The notes: generated by a model not told the origin, from the sequence alone. A stretch of DNA of 64,000 nt from Alicycliphilus denitrificans K601 (GCF_000204645.1 NC_015422.1:3489001-3553000); one strand, 5' to 3'. Counted from the stretch's first letter, positions 44,130 to 57,708 are shown. Made by a program: numbers and translations.

Positions 44130-44274
44130 TACGGTAGACAGCCCCGACTGTGATCGGCGCGATGCCAAAGGCAAACCGCATGCCAGCGGCATCCATCTTG
44201 AGGACCGAAAAGTAGGCCACCGCAAAAGGAATCAGCGTTCCCAAGTCGCCAAAGGCGCCGACCCATTCAGCCAA
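44130..44274 (-). pseudogene. MOT1-type molybdate/sulfate transporter, N-terminal fragment
   Basis: The minus strand reads AEWVGAFGDLGTLIPFAVAY then FSVLKMDAAGMRFAFGIAPI and TVGAVYRT, the start of a MOT1/SulP-related transporter. Homology stops at about 44130, beyond which the frame runs into unrelated sequence. There is no clear ATG (TTG at 44274). A truncated leftover at the cassette/czc boundary. Confidence 0.6.
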
Positions 44275-44341
44275 GTCGAACCGATTACGTGCATAGTTTT
44301 TCTCTTCATCTACAGGTTAAATCGTGAGGTCTTCGCGATTC

Positions 44342-44363
44342 AAGATGACAGCTTTGTCATCTT
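44342..44363 (+). promoter_or_regulatory. TGACA-N4-TGTCA box upstream of the czc operon
   Basis: A perfect palindrome with nine-base arms (AAGATGACA / TGTCATCTT) around GCTT. The core TGACA-N4-TGTCA has the spacing of CusR/CopR/CzcR-type boxes, bound by OmpR-family metal-responsive regulators. It lies 125 bases before the czcI-like start; the response regulator at 54128 is the likely binder. Confidence 0.7.
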
Positions 44364-44487
44364 TCGGTTGCCACTACGTTCCTTTGGCGCGGCTAGAATT
44401 CGACTCAGTTCGTGATCCCGGCCACACGCGAATTGCCTACTTGGCCAAGCCGCAAATAATCTGGCATTAGCCGATAGACTGAAATTC

Positions 44488-44847
44488 ATGCGCCGCTGGC
44501 TCATTGTCCTTGTTGCCCTGGTGATTGCGGCCCAGTTCTCCTGGGCCGTCGAGGCCACCACGACCGGCATTGACGAACTGCATAGCGCGGGCGCAGAGGT
44601 GGCACTTGCGACGTCACCATCGTCCGCGACAGATGGGTCTGACGTCGCGCAGGCCCAGGGCAACGACACGGCTCATATTTGCGACGCCAGTCATTGCCAT
44701 TGCTTCCACGGTTACGCCGCAGCGGTTTCGCCGGTGCGCTGCGTCTTGGAGGCAGCACCGCCCAGTGCTCCGTGCGGAGTGCTTGCCGGTATCGGTGAGT
44801 CGCATATCCCCCCACGCCTAGAACGCCCCAATTGGCGCCGCGCCTGA
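44488..44847 (+). CDS. czcI: CzcI-like small exported protein
   Basis: A 119-residue protein: signal peptide (MRRWLIVLVALVIAAQFSWA) and a mature part with HICDASHCHCFHGY, a metal-binding Cys/His motif. In Cupriavidus a small protein of this type, CzcI, precedes czcC and influences expression. Position and N-terminus fit. The sequence is poorly conserved, so the name is by analogy. Confidence 0.7.
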   Translation: MRRWLIVLVALVIAAQFSWAVEATTTGIDELHSAGAEVALATSPSSATDGSDVAQAQGNDTAHICDASHCHCFHGYAAAVSPVRCVLEAAPPSAPCGVLAGIGESHIPPRLERPNWRRA

Positions 44848-44956
44848 GCGGCGCGCTGTCTGCAATTCGCTGACCCCGTCCGGTAGCCCGCTCCTCAGAG
44901 CGGGAAGATGCCGCGCCGAACCACACCTTGTTGTTCCCACAACCCTGGAGAGTTCG

Positions 44957-46258
44957 ATGCAAAGCCGTCTTCGAGGCTACTGTGTACCGCTATTGCTGGC
45001 GGTAATTTGTTCCCCCTATTCATGGGCACTTGCCCAAGGCAACTCTGTCGCACCAGCCCAGGCGGTGGCGCCGAGCATTGCCGCCATCCCCGCCCTGACG
45101 CTTGGCGATGCCCTGCGGTTGGCCCTGGCGCACAACACGGAGCTCGCGAGCGCGCGCCTCGAAGTGCAGGCGATGGAGGCCGCCGAGATACAGGCGGGTG
45201 CCCGGCCCAACCCCGAGCTCGGCGTGCTGGTCGAAGACACGCGCAGCGCCACCCGTACGACGACGGTGCAATGGACCCAGCCGATCGAGCTGGGAGGCAA
45301 GCGCAGCGCCCGCCTCACCGCCGCGGCACGTGCCCGCGAACAGGCGCTGGTGGCGCTGCAGGCCAAGCAGGCCGGGTTGCAGGCGACCGTGACCAGTGCC
45401 TTTTTCGAATTGCTGGGCGCCCAGGAGCAGGTGGTCCTGATGCAGGCCTCGCTGGGCTTGGCGCACAACGCCAGCACCATTGCCAGCAAGCGCCTGCAGG
45501 CCGGCAAGGTGCCGCCGCTGGAACTGGCGAAGGCGCAGGTGGCCGAGGCCGGCGTGCGCGCCGAACTGATCCAGTCACAGAGCGAGCTGCAGTTGGCCAG
45601 ACAACGCCTGTCCGCCTTCTGGGGGCAAACAGCCCCCAACTTTGAGCGGGCCGAGGGCAATGCCGATGCACTACCCGCCATCCCCTCGGACCGCGAGGTG
45701 GGTGAGCGCATGGCCCAGGCGGCGGTACTGAGGGTGGCGCAACTCGATGTGGCACGACGCCAGGCGCTGACCGGCATCGAGCAGGCCAAGCGCATTCCCA
45801 ATCCGACCGTCACTCTGGGGGCGAAGCGGGCCGCGGAACTGGGGCGCACACAGCTCGTCGTCGGCATATCCGTCCCGCTACCCATACTGGACAGCAACCA
45901 AGGCAATTTGCTCGAAGCCCTGCGGCGCGAAGACCAGGCGCGGGAGACCGTGACGACAGTCCGTCTGCAGCTGCAAACCGAGGTGTCCGCGGCCTTGGAG
46001 AAACTGCGCCTGACGCGCCAGCAGGTGCAACTGCTGCGCGGCGAGGTGCTGACCACCGCGCAGGCGGCCTATGACGCAGCCGTCAAGGGCTACGCATTGG
46101 GCAAGTTCGCCTTCCTCGACGTGCTGGATGCCCAGCGCACCCTGTTCCAGCTGCGCCAGCAGGTGCTGCGCAGCACGGCCGACGCCTACCGCGCCGCCGC
46201 CGACATCGATCGCCTGCTCGGTCAAGGCACCGGCGGGGTCGATCCACTCCAGGAGTAA
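44957..46258 (+). CDS. czcC: CzcC-type outer-membrane efflux protein
   Basis: A 433-residue TolC-like outer-membrane factor. Signal peptide about 1-25, then two outer-membrane efflux repeats (LTLGDALRLALAHNTELASA; RVAQLDVARRQALTGIEQAK) and helical tunnel segments (ALGKFAFLDVLDAQRTLFQL). Shorter than TolC and close to CzcC/CusC length. AACCCTGGAG precedes ATG 44957. It forms the tripartite pump with the next two efflux genes. Confidence 0.92.
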   Translation: MQSRLRGYCVPLLLAVICSPYSWALAQGNSVAPAQAVAPSIAAIPALTLGDALRLALAHNTELASARLEVQAMEAAEIQAGARPNPELGVLVEDTRSATRTTTVQWTQPIELGGKRSARLTAAARAREQALVALQAKQAGLQATVTSAFFELLGAQEQVVLMQASLGLAHNASTIASKRLQAGKVPPLELAKAQVAEAGVRAELIQSQSELQLARQRLSAFWGQTAPNFERAEGNADALPAIPSDREVGERMAQAAVLRVAQLDVARRQALTGIEQAKRIPNPTVTLGAKRAAELGRTQLVVGISVPLPILDSNQGNLLEALRREDQARETVTTVRLQLQTEVSAALEKLRLTRQQVQLLRGEVLTTAQAAYDAAVKGYALGKFAFLDVLDAQRTLFQLRQQVLRSTADAYRAAADIDRLLGQGTGGVDPLQE

Positions 46259-46261
46259 ACA

Positions 46262-47863
46262 ATGACGAATTCAACGAAGAGCAAAAAATCGGCCATCGCC
46301 ATTGCCGCAGTGCTGGTGGTGGGTGTGGCCTTGGGCATCACCATCCTGCGCAGTGGCAAGGTCAACCCCGGGGGTGACGAACATGGCCATGGCCATGCCG
46401 AGAGCGCGGCGCATGCCGATGCGGAACACCATGGCGAGAAGGCCGAGGACAAGCATGCGCATGAGGCCGGGCATGATGACGAGGAGCACCACGAGGATGC
46501 AGGCCAAGGCACTGCCCCCGCCAAGGGGCCGCATGGCGGCAAGCTGTTCGTGCAGGACGGCTTTGGGCTCGAGCTGACCATTTTCGAGACGGGTGCGGAA
46601 CCGGAATTCCGTGTCTATCTGTTCAAGGATGGCAAGCCCGTGGCCCCAGGCCAGGCCCAGGTCGCCGTGACCCTGGAGCGCCTGGGCCGCCCGCCGGAGC
46701 AGTTCAGCTTCACCCCGCAGCAGGACTACCTCAAGGGCTCGGCCACCGTCGAGGAGCCGCACTCGTTCAATGCCGCGATCAAAGCGCAGGCCGGCACCCA
46801 GACCTACGAGTTCAAGTTCGAACAGGTAGAGGGCCGTGTTCAGATGACGGACGAGCAGCTCCAGCGCAACGGCGTGGAGCTGGGCGACGCGGGCCCGGCG
46901 CGCATCCGCAGCAGCCTGCAATTGCTGGGCGAGGTGAAGCTGAACCAGGATCGCAGCGTTTTCGTCACCCCGCGCCTGGCGGGCATCGTCGAGTCTGTAC
47001 GCGCCAATGCCGGCGACCCGGTGCGCCGCGGGCAGGTGCTGGCCGTGATTTCGAGTCAGGCGCTGGCCGACCAGCGCAGTGAGCTGCTGGCCGCACAGAA
47101 GCGCCTGAATCTGGCCCGAACAACCTATGAGCGCGAAAAGAAACTCTGGGAAGACAAGATCTCCGCAGAGCAAGATTACTTGACTGCACGCCAGCTCTAT
47201 CAAGAGGCCGAGATCGCCACCGAAAGCGCGCGCCAGAAGCTGGCCAGCCTGGGGGCCGGCGCCACCGAGTCCACCCAGGGCCTGACGCGCTACGAAGTAC
47301 GCGCGCCGATCGACGGGGTCATCACCGACAAGAAAATCAGCGTCGGCGAGGTGCTCAAGGAGGACGGCACCGTATTCCAGCTGGCCGATCTATCCACGGT
47401 GTGGGTTGAGCTGATCGTCCCGGCCAAGGATGTGGGGCGGATCAAGGTGGGCGACCAGGCCCGGGTCAAATCCGCGGCACTGGAGGGCGAGGCGAGTGCA
47501 AAGGTGTCCTATGTGGGCGCGCTGATCGGCGAGCAGAGCCGCAATGCCACCGCACGCCTGGTGCTGGGCAATGCCAAGGGCCAATGGCGCCCGGGGTTGC
47601 CGGTGTCCGTCGATCTGACGTCGGACGAAGTCACCGTGCCGGTGGCGGTGGCCGCAGATGCGGTGCAGACACTGGGTACAGGGCCGGTGGTGTTCGGCCG
47701 CTACGGCCAGCAGTTCGAGGCGCGACCGCTGGAGCTCGGGCGCAGCGACGGGCGTTTCACCGAGGTCGTCAAAGGCCTGTCGGCAGGCGAGCGCTACGCC
47801 GCCAAGAACAGCTTTCTGATCAAGGCCGAGCTTGGCAAGGCCGGTGCGAGCCACGACCACTGA
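46262..47863 (+). CDS. czcB: CzcB-type periplasmic adaptor
   Basis: A 533-residue membrane-fusion protein. N-terminal anchor (about 11-30), then a His/Glu-rich region (GHGHAESAAHADAEHHGEKA, AGHDDEEHHEDAG) that may bind zinc or cadmium, an extra N-terminal domain (about 85-195), the coiled-coil hairpin (about 270-330), lipoyl and beta-barrel domains. Starts three bases after czcC. Typical of CzcB of the HME1 group. Confidence 0.92.
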   Translation: MTNSTKSKKSAIAIAAVLVVGVALGITILRSGKVNPGGDEHGHGHAESAAHADAEHHGEKAEDKHAHEAGHDDEEHHEDAGQGTAPAKGPHGGKLFVQDGFGLELTIFETGAEPEFRVYLFKDGKPVAPGQAQVAVTLERLGRPPEQFSFTPQQDYLKGSATVEEPHSFNAAIKAQAGTQTYEFKFEQVEGRVQMTDEQLQRNGVELGDAGPARIRSSLQLLGEVKLNQDRSVFVTPRLAGIVESVRANAGDPVRRGQVLAVISSQALADQRSELLAAQKRLNLARTTYEREKKLWEDKISAEQDYLTARQLYQEAEIATESARQKLASLGAGATESTQGLTRYEVRAPIDGVITDKKISVGEVLKEDGTVFQLADLSTVWVELIVPAKDVGRIKVGDQARVKSAALEGEASAKVSYVGALIGEQSRNATARLVLGNAKGQWRPGLPVSVDLTSDEVTVPVAVAADAVQTLGTGPVVFGRYGQQFEARPLELGRSDGRFTEVVKGLSAGERYAAKNSFLIKAELGKAGASHDH

Positions 47864-47873
47864 GGAGTCAGCA

Positions 47874-51424
<3,551 letters not shown>

Positions 51425-51498
51425 GCTCGCTGGGCGGCACTTGGTTATGCCAGGTGTCGCCTACCGCCTATATCCCCTCATGACCCGCCATCTTCATC

Positions 51499-54006
51499 AT
51501 GACCACCAAATTCCGCCTGGACATTCCCCTTGTGTTGCCACAGATAGACGCCGCCGAGGACGTCTGCGTCAAGCGCCTGGTCGAGGATCTGCAGGGCCGC
51601 GAGGGTATCGATGCGGTGCATGTGCGCACCGAGAAGGCCGGGGCTTCGGCCCAGCTGTGCGTTCACTACGACCCGCAGGCGCTGCCACTGGCGCGCATCC
51701 GCGAGATCGTTGAGGCGGCCGGCGCGCGTATTACCGAGCGTTTCGGGCACGCGCTGTGGCAGGTTGACGGCATCGGCCATGCGCGCCGGGCCCGCACGGT
51801 GGCCGAGCAGCTGCGAGGCCTGCCCGGTGTGCTGGAGGCTGAGGCCAGCGCTGCGGGACAGGTGCATGTGGACTTCGACCGCCAGCTGACTTCGGATCAA
51901 TCCATCCTCGCCGCTCTGGCCGATTGGGGCGTATGGCCGCAGGCGGATTCCGCGCCCGCAGAGGAAGTGCACGGCCACGGCGAGTCGGGACACCGGCATG
52001 CGCCCGGTGAGCCGGACGGCCATGGGCACGCCCATGGCGGCCTGCTCGGTCCCAATACCGAGATGATTTTTGCGCTGAGCTGTGGCGCGCTGCTGGGCCT
52101 GGGCGTGCTGATAGAGAAGCTGGTGCCGGGGGCGCCCGGCTGGCTGCCCTGGGCCTGCTTTGTCCTGGCCTACGGCTTCGGTGGATTTTTTACGCTGCGC
52201 GAGGCGTTCGACAACCTCCGGCTCAGGCGTTTTGAAATCGACACCTTGATGCTGGTGGCGGCGGCCGGCGCCGCGGCCCTGGGCTCATGGGCAGAGGGTG
52301 CGCTGCTGCTGTTCCTGTTCAGCCTTGGCCATGCGCTGGAACACTATGCAATGGGCCGCGCCAAGCGCGCCATCGAGGCCCTCGCGGAGCTGGCGCCGGA
52401 CACCGCGACGGTGCGGCGCGACGGCCTGACGCGTGAGATTGCCGTGGAGGAGTTGCGCGTCGGGGATATCGTGCTGGTGCGGCCGAACGAACGCCTGTCG
52501 GCCGACGGCTTCATCGTGCAGGGCAGCTCGGCGATCAACCAGGCACCGGTGACCGGCGAGAGTATCCCGGTTGACAAGCGCCCGGTGGAGGATGCGGCGT
52601 TGGCGCGCGTTCGGCCGGATGGCGTGGAGTCTGCCGCGCGCGTGTTCGCCGGCACCATCAACGGCGCGGGAAGCCTGGAAATCGAGGTGACGCGCCGCTC
52701 TACCGACTCCGCGCTGGCGCGGGTGGTCAAGATGGTCAGCGAGGCCGAGACGCGGCAGTCGCCAACCCAGCGTTTCACCGACAAGTTCGAACGCATCTTT
52801 GTGCCAGCGGTGCTGGGTCTGACATTTCTGTTGCTGTTCGCCTGGGTGGCGATTGACGAACCGTTTCGCGACAGCTTCTACCGCGCGATGGCCGTGCTGG
52901 TGGCGGCCAGCCCTTGCGCTCTGGCCATCGCCACGCCCAGCGCGGTGCTGTCGGGCATTGCCCGGGCAGCGCGCGGCGGCGTGTTGATCAAGGGCGGTGC
53001 GCCGCTGGAGGAGCTGGGCTCACTCGACGCCATGGCCTTCGACAAGACCGGAACGCTGACCGAGGGGCGTCCGCGCATCACCGATGTGGTGGCGGTGGAC
53101 GGCGCAAGCGAGGAGGAACTGCTGACCGTGGCGGTGGCCGTTGAGTCGCTCAGCGATCACCCATTGGCAGCCGCGATTGCGCGCGACGGGCGCGAGCGCC
53201 TGGCGGGCCGGACGGAACCGGTCGCTGATGGCTTGCAGAACCTGATAGGCCGCGGCGTCACCGCCAGGCTGGCGGGTGAGACGGTGTGGATAGGCAAGGC
53301 CGAGATGTTCGGCGTCGAGGATGTGCCAGCCCTGGGCGCCACCGCCCAGGCCGCTGTCGCGGGCCTGCGCGAGCGCGGCCGCACCACCATGGTGGTACGC
53401 CAGGGTGCGCGCGACCTGGGTGCGATCGGTCTGCTGGACACGCCGCGCGCCGGCGCGCGCGAGGCGCTGCAGGCACTGCGCGAGCTGGGCATCAAACGCA
53501 TGATCATGATTTCGGGCGACCACCAAAAGGTGGCAGACGCGGTGGCCGCTGAGGTCGGTCTCGACGAAGCCTGGGGCGACCTGATGCCCGAGGACAAGGT
53601 CGAGGCGATCCGCAAGCTGCGCCAAGAAACCAAGGTGGCGATGGTAGGTGATGGCGTCAACGATGCCCCCGCGATGGCCAACGCGACGGTCGGCATTGCC
53701 ATGGGCGCCGCCGGATCGGACGTGGCGCTGGAAACGGCGGACGTGGCCTTGATGGCCGACGATCTGCGGCATCTGCCATTCGCGGTGGGCCTGAGTCGGC
53801 ATACCCGCACGGTAATCCGCCAGAACGTGTTTGTCAGCCTGGGCATCGTGGCGGTATTGGTGCCCGCGACGATCATGGGCCTGGGCATCGGGGCCGCAGT
53901 GGCGGTGCATGAGGGCTCGACGCTGCTGGTCGTCTTCAACGCGCTGCGGCTGCTGGCCTACCGCGACACCACGGCGAACATGCCGCAGGGTCGGGGAGCC
54001 ACATGA
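51499..54006 (+). CDS. P1B-4-type metal ATPase (SPC motif), CzcP-like
   Basis: An 835-residue P-type ATPase. Two N-terminal HMA-like folds (about 5-70 and 85-145) lack CxxC, followed by a His-rich linker (VHGHGESGHRHAPGEPDGHG). The core has TGES, DKTGTLT, SDHPLAAAI and GDGVNDAPA. The membrane motif is VAASPCALAIATPSA, that is SPC, characteristic of P1B-4 pumps (CzcP, CoaT; zinc/cobalt), not the CPC of CadA/ZntA. It lies 75 bases after czcA, fitting the czcP role of fast cytoplasmic export. Confidence 0.88.
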   Translation: MTTKFRLDIPLVLPQIDAAEDVCVKRLVEDLQGREGIDAVHVRTEKAGASAQLCVHYDPQALPLARIREIVEAAGARITERFGHALWQVDGIGHARRARTVAEQLRGLPGVLEAEASAAGQVHVDFDRQLTSDQSILAALADWGVWPQADSAPAEEVHGHGESGHRHAPGEPDGHGHAHGGLLGPNTEMIFALSCGALLGLGVLIEKLVPGAPGWLPWACFVLAYGFGGFFTLREAFDNLRLRRFEIDTLMLVAAAGAAALGSWAEGALLLFLFSLGHALEHYAMGRAKRAIEALAELAPDTATVRRDGLTREIAVEELRVGDIVLVRPNERLSADGFIVQGSSAINQAPVTGESIPVDKRPVEDAALARVRPDGVESAARVFAGTINGAGSLEIEVTRRSTDSALARVVKMVSEAETRQSPTQRFTDKFERIFVPAVLGLTFLLLFAWVAIDEPFRDSFYRAMAVLVAASPCALAIATPSAVLSGIARAARGGVLIKGGAPLEELGSLDAMAFDKTGTLTEGRPRITDVVAVDGASEEELLTVAVAVESLSDHPLAAAIARDGRERLAGRTEPVADGLQNLIGRGVTARLAGETVWIGKAEMFGVEDVPALGATAQAAVAGLRERGRTTMVVRQGARDLGAIGLLDTPRAGAREALQALRELGIKRMIMISGDHQKVADAVAAEVGLDEAWGDLMPEDKVEAIRKLRQETKVAMVGDGVNDAPAMANATVGIAMGAAGSDVALETADVALMADDLRHLPFAVGLSRHTRTVIRQNVFVSLGIVAVLVPATIMGLGIGAAVAVHEGSTLLVVFNALRLLAYRDTTANMPQGRGAT

Positions 54007-54127
54007 CAGCCGCACCTTGACAGACCTTGTCCGCCAGGCGAGTGCGCATGGGCTGTGATTCACGGCGCGCTCCACCCCACATTGGGGACAGAATTTCGGA
54101 TCGCCTCTTCAATATGGAACCCGACGC

Positions 54128-54814
54128 ATGAAGTTGTTGATTGTTGAAGACGAGATCAAGCTGGCCGAATACCTGCGCAAGGGCCTGTCCGAGGAGGGCT
54201 ATGTGGTGGAGGTGGCGCACAACGGTGTGGATGGTTTGCACTTGGCGATGGAAGGCGCATACGACCTGATCGTCCTGGATGGCATGTTGCCGGGCATAGA
54301 CGGAATGGGGGTGCTGGCCGCACTGCGGCAATCCAGGCAAACACCCGTTTTAATGCTGACGGCGCGCATGCGTGTCGAAGACCGGGTGCGCGGCCTGAAG
54401 GCCGGGGCGGATGACTATTTGGTCAAACCCTTTGCATTTACCGAGCTGGTGGCGCGGATCGAGGTTCTGCTTAAACGCTCCCATCCGCTCCCTGCAAGTC
54501 ACGAAGCACTTACGCTGGCAATAGACGATCTGCACATGGACCTGGTGCGGCGGCGTGTGGAACGGGCGGGCAAGCGTCTTAACCTGACAGCCAAGGAGTT
54601 TCAACTACTGTCTCTGCTATTGCGTAGGCAAGGTGAAGTGCTTTCACGTGCTGAAATCGCGGAGCAGGTTTGGGACGTCAATTTTGACCATGGCACCAAC
54701 GTGATCGACGTCGCAATACGACGCCTGCGCGCCAAAATGGACACGCCGTTCGATCGGCCGTTGCTTCATACGGTGCGTGGCATGGGCTACGTGCTGGAGG
54801 CGCGAGCAAAATGA
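54128..54814 (+). CDS. czcR: CzcR/IrlR-type response regulator
   Basis: A 228-residue OmpR-family regulator: receiver domain with phospho-acceptor Asp in [11 protein letters not shown], Lys in [10 protein letters not shown], and C-terminal winged helix ([35 protein letters not shown]). Its stop overlaps the kinase start. It probably binds the TGACA-N4-TGTCA palindrome at 44342-44363 to switch on the czc operon. Confidence 0.93.
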   Translation: MKLLIVEDEIKLAEYLRKGLSEEGYVVEVAHNGVDGLHLAMEGAYDLIVLDGMLPGIDGMGVLAALRQSRQTPVLMLTARMRVEDRVRGLKAGADDYLVKPFAFTELVARIEVLLKRSHPLPASHEALTLAIDDLHMDLVRRRVERAGKRLNLTAKEFQLLSLLLRRQGEVLSRAEIAEQVWDVNFDHGTNVIDVAIRRLRAKMDTPFDRPLLHTVRGMGYVLEARAK

Positions 54815-56184
54815 CCCGGCATCCCATTCGCTCATTGGGGCGCCGGCTTTCGCTTTGGCTCGCACTGCAGAGCATGGTCGCCTTGGCGATGGTTTGCGTG
54901 GTTGTATACGTCACCACCCTTCTGGCCTTCGAGGCACGTCAGCGCAACGCGCTTGCAGACAAGGAGATGCAGATACGCCACCTGTTGTCCGACACTGTGG
55001 AGATGTCGGACGCAGAGGCATTGAGCCATAGGCTCGACGACTTTTTGATTGGCCACCAGGACATGAAGCTGACGCTGAGGCGCGCCGACGGCACACGGTT
55101 TTATGGCGCCATCGCAACTGTGCCGAATCATGCCGATGCGAATCTGCGCGTGCTGAAGTTTGCCGTGGCCGCGCCCACCGTCGATAGTGCGCCCCTGCAT
55201 GCCGAACTCAGGCTGGATACGCGTGACGATCGACTCCTTCTGTCTCGTATTGGTTTGACGCTGCTGGCAGTGGCCCTGATTGGAGTGGCGGTGATATCGG
55301 CCAGTGGGTATGCCCTCGTAAAACGAGGACTACGGCCAGTGCGCGACCTGGTCGCGCAGACACGGCAGCTGGCTGCAGATACCTTGCACAAGAGGCTGGA
55401 TGGATCGGCGCAACCCGAGGAGCTGGAGCCCCTGGTGGAGCAGTTCAATGCGCTGCTGGCGCGCCTTGAACGCGCCTACGACCAGATGGAAGGATTCAAT
55501 GCGGATGTCGCGCACGAGCTTTGTACGCCGCTGGCCACCATGGTCAGTGGCACAGAGCTGGCTCTGCGCAAGGTCCGAAGTGCCGAAGAGCTGCAGGACG
55601 TTCTGGGTTCCAACTTGGAGGAATTGCACCGCATTACCGACATAGTGCAGGGCATGTTGTTTTTGTCCCAGGCCGATCGGGGTGCACTTGCACGCCGTGT
55701 ACCAGTGTTCAGCATGGCCGCACTGACCCAAAAAATCACCGACTACCACGAGGGGGAACTGGCTGATGCGGATCTGCGCCTGGAAATTGTTGGCGATGCG
55801 CAAGGGGAGTTTGACGATGCGCTGTTGCAGCGTGCGATCTCCAACCTGCTGTCAAATGCGACACGGTATGCGCAGCCACAAACTACGGTTCGTGTAGAAA
55901 TCCAGGAACTGGACGGTCGGGTGCGCCTGCAGGTCATCAATCTCGGTGGCACCATTGCTCCAGAACACCTTCCACGCCTTTTTGATCGCTTCTACCGAGC
56001 CGACCCATCTCGCAGCTACGCCGTCCGCAACCATGGGCTCGGCCTGGCCATCGTCGCGGCTATTGCGCGCATGCATGGCGGTGAACCACTGGCCGACTCG
56101 AAAGACGGTGTGACGACGATTGGTTTCAGCATGTTGAGCAATGGCAGGCGAGACGGTCCAATCAGTCAGGAAACAGTAACGTAA
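54811..56184 (+). CDS. czcS: CzcS-type sensor histidine kinase (HELCTPL variant)
   Basis: A 457-residue heavy-metal sensor kinase: two membrane segments (about 15-38 and 149-170) around a periplasmic sensor, HAMP, H-box, and ATPase domain ([30 protein letters not shown]). The phospho-acceptor motif reads [11 protein letters not shown]; Arg of HELRTPL is Cys (TGT at 55522-55524, one change from CGT). Binding-site glycines are mostly present, though the G1 region reads [12 protein letters not shown] where DxG is usual, so activity may be altered. Confidence 0.88.
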   Translation: MTRHPIRSLGRRLSLWLALQSMVALAMVCVVVYVTTLLAFEARQRNALADKEMQIRHLLSDTVEMSDAEALSHRLDDFLIGHQDMKLTLRRADGTRFYGAIATVPNHADANLRVLKFAVAAPTVDSAPLHAELRLDTRDDRLLLSRIGLTLLAVALIGVAVISASGYALVKRGLRPVRDLVAQTRQLAADTLHKRLDGSAQPEELEPLVEQFNALLARLERAYDQMEGFNADVAHELCTPLATMVSGTELALRKVRSAEELQDVLGSNLEELHRITDIVQGMLFLSQADRGALARRVPVFSMAALTQKITDYHEGELADADLRLEIVGDAQGEFDDALLQRAISNLLSNATRYAQPQTTVRVEIQELDGRVRLQVINLGGTIAPEHLPRLFDRFYRADPSRSYAVRNHGLGLAIVAAIARMHGGEPLADSKDGVTTIGFSMLSNGRRDGPISQETVT

Positions 56185-56377
56185 ATAAGTGGGTGTGATG
56201 ATCCATCTGTAGCCGACGAATTCCACGTTTGACCAACTCCCTATCAGTCGAATAGCTGGGCGGCCTGCAAAATGCTTTCAGTGCCTGACCATCATTTCAT
56301 CGAACTTGGCCCGAGAACTGCGAATCTAGGGGCAATCTGCTGACGGAACCCAGGCGCCAGTCGACGTAACCATCTCG

Positions 56378-57424
56378 TCACCCATGCGGATGTCGATGGT
56401 GGATATCTGGAAAATGCGGATGGCTGTGGGTGACCGGCAGATGGCGGTGCCAGTGCTCGTGCGGTTCGCGCCCATCCCAATCAGGGCCATGCTCGTGCAG
56501 GTGGTGCTCGTCGTGTACGTGGCGATGGCTGTGCTCCAGCGGCTCGTGGGTGTGCTGGTGCTCGTGACGCTCTGTCAGGTGCAACCAGACGCCAAACGCC
56601 ATCAGTGCGCACGCTGGCCAGAACAGTAGCGTTGGTGTTTCACCCAGAAAGACCAGCGCCGCCGCCGCCCCGACGAACGGAGCTGTGGAAAAATAGGCCC
56701 CTGTGCGCGCCGCACCCAGACCGCGCAGTGCCAGCACGAACAGCACCAGGCTGATGCCGTAGCCGAACCAGCCGACCACCATAGCCGAAGCCACGGTGCC
56801 CCAGGCAGGAAGCGCCGTCCCCATCGACAGTGCCACTGCGCAATTCACGAGCCCGGCAATCAGACCCTTGGCTCCGGCAACGAACAAGGCGTCCGTGGTC
56901 GAAACCTTGCGTGTCAGGTTGTTGTCGATGGCCCAGCACAGGCATGCCAACGCGATGGCCCCAGGGCCAAGCCAATTCCCGCTAGCTGCCACGCGTTGAT
57001 CCGGCCAGGACAGGAGCACCCCGCCGACCACGATGACGGCCATGCCGACGACGATGCGACGATCGGCGTTCTCCTTAAACACCAACCAGGCCAGTACGGC
57101 GGTCAGGACGGATTCAAGGTTGAGCAGCAGCGAGGCGTCGGACGCTTTGGTGTGCACCAGACCGAACATCAGCGCGATCGGACCCAGGACGCCGCCGAAG
57201 AAGATCGCCCCCAGCAGCCAGGGCCACTGGCCGCGCTCAAGGCCCGAAGCCGCCCAACGCCGATCCCGCAGGAGCCGGATGACTGCCAGGCCGATGCCGC
57301 TGCCCAGATAAAGCAGCCCGCCCAGTAGCACCGGAGAAACCAGACCCACCAGCAGCTTGGCCAGCGGGGTGCTGGCGCCAAACAGGGCGGCAGCCAGCAG
57401 GGCGTGGAGGACACTGATGTTCAT
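56378..57424 (-). CDS. DMT/EamA-family transporter with histidine-rich tail
   Basis: A 348-residue protein with about ten membrane segments in two EamA repeats (LLAAALFGASTPLAKLLVGL; ALACLCWAIDNNLTRKVSTT), then a C-terminal tail of about 65 residues with roughly two dozen histidines (HEHQHTHEPLEHSHRHVHDE...). The tail suggests a metal exporter or metal-sensing role rather than a metabolite carrier. Start ATG 57424 (MNISVLHALL); the frame extends seven codons upstream. Convergent with the sensor kinase gene. The 56185-56377 gap shows nothing. Confidence 0.85.
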   Translation of the reverse strand: MNISVLHALLAAALFGASTPLAKLLVGLVSPVLLGGLLYLGSGIGLAVIRLLRDRRWAASGLERGQWPWLLGAIFFGGVLGPIALMFGLVHTKASDASLLLNLESVLTAVLAWLVFKENADRRIVVGMAVIVVGGVLLSWPDQRVAASGNWLGPGAIALACLCWAIDNNLTRKVSTTDALFVAGAKGLIAGLVNCAVALSMGTALPAWGTVASAMVVGWFGYGISLVLFVLALRGLGAARTGAYFSTAPFVGAAAALVFLGETPTLLFWPACALMAFGVWLHLTERHEHQHTHEPLEHSHRHVHDEHHLHEHGPDWDGREPHEHWHRHLPVTHSHPHFPDIHHRHPHG

Positions 57425-57513
57425 GGATGACCATATTGTGTGCATTATGGCTATATGCCACGGCCACTAATTGCAAGGCGACGCGCTACCCGTCGGCGAC
57501 TGACCATCACATA

Positions 57514-57563
57514 GGCGTACATGATTTGCCCTGGTGTTTCCGCATCGCGCGATCCAGGCATGA
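57514..57563 (+). pseudogene. Second cusS 3'-end remnant
   Basis: The bases GGCGTACATGATTTGCCC and GGTGTTTCCGCATC match the end of the cusS fragment at 39334-39364. The former Cys codon TGC is TGA here. The frame ends VFPHRAIQA-stop at 57563, directly before DUF4148 unit 2. So the cusS tail was duplicated together with the DUF4148 unit. Confidence 0.6.
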
Positions 57564-57708
57564 CGTATGTCGCAACGAAAGCTGTCGAAGATGTCATCCG
57601 GCTGTCTAGCTTTTGTTGGGTAGGGGTTTCTACCATGAACACATCTCCTCAGCGCTGTACCAAAGCGCTGGAGATGCAAACCTCAGAGACTCCAAAAGGA
57701 AATTGATC

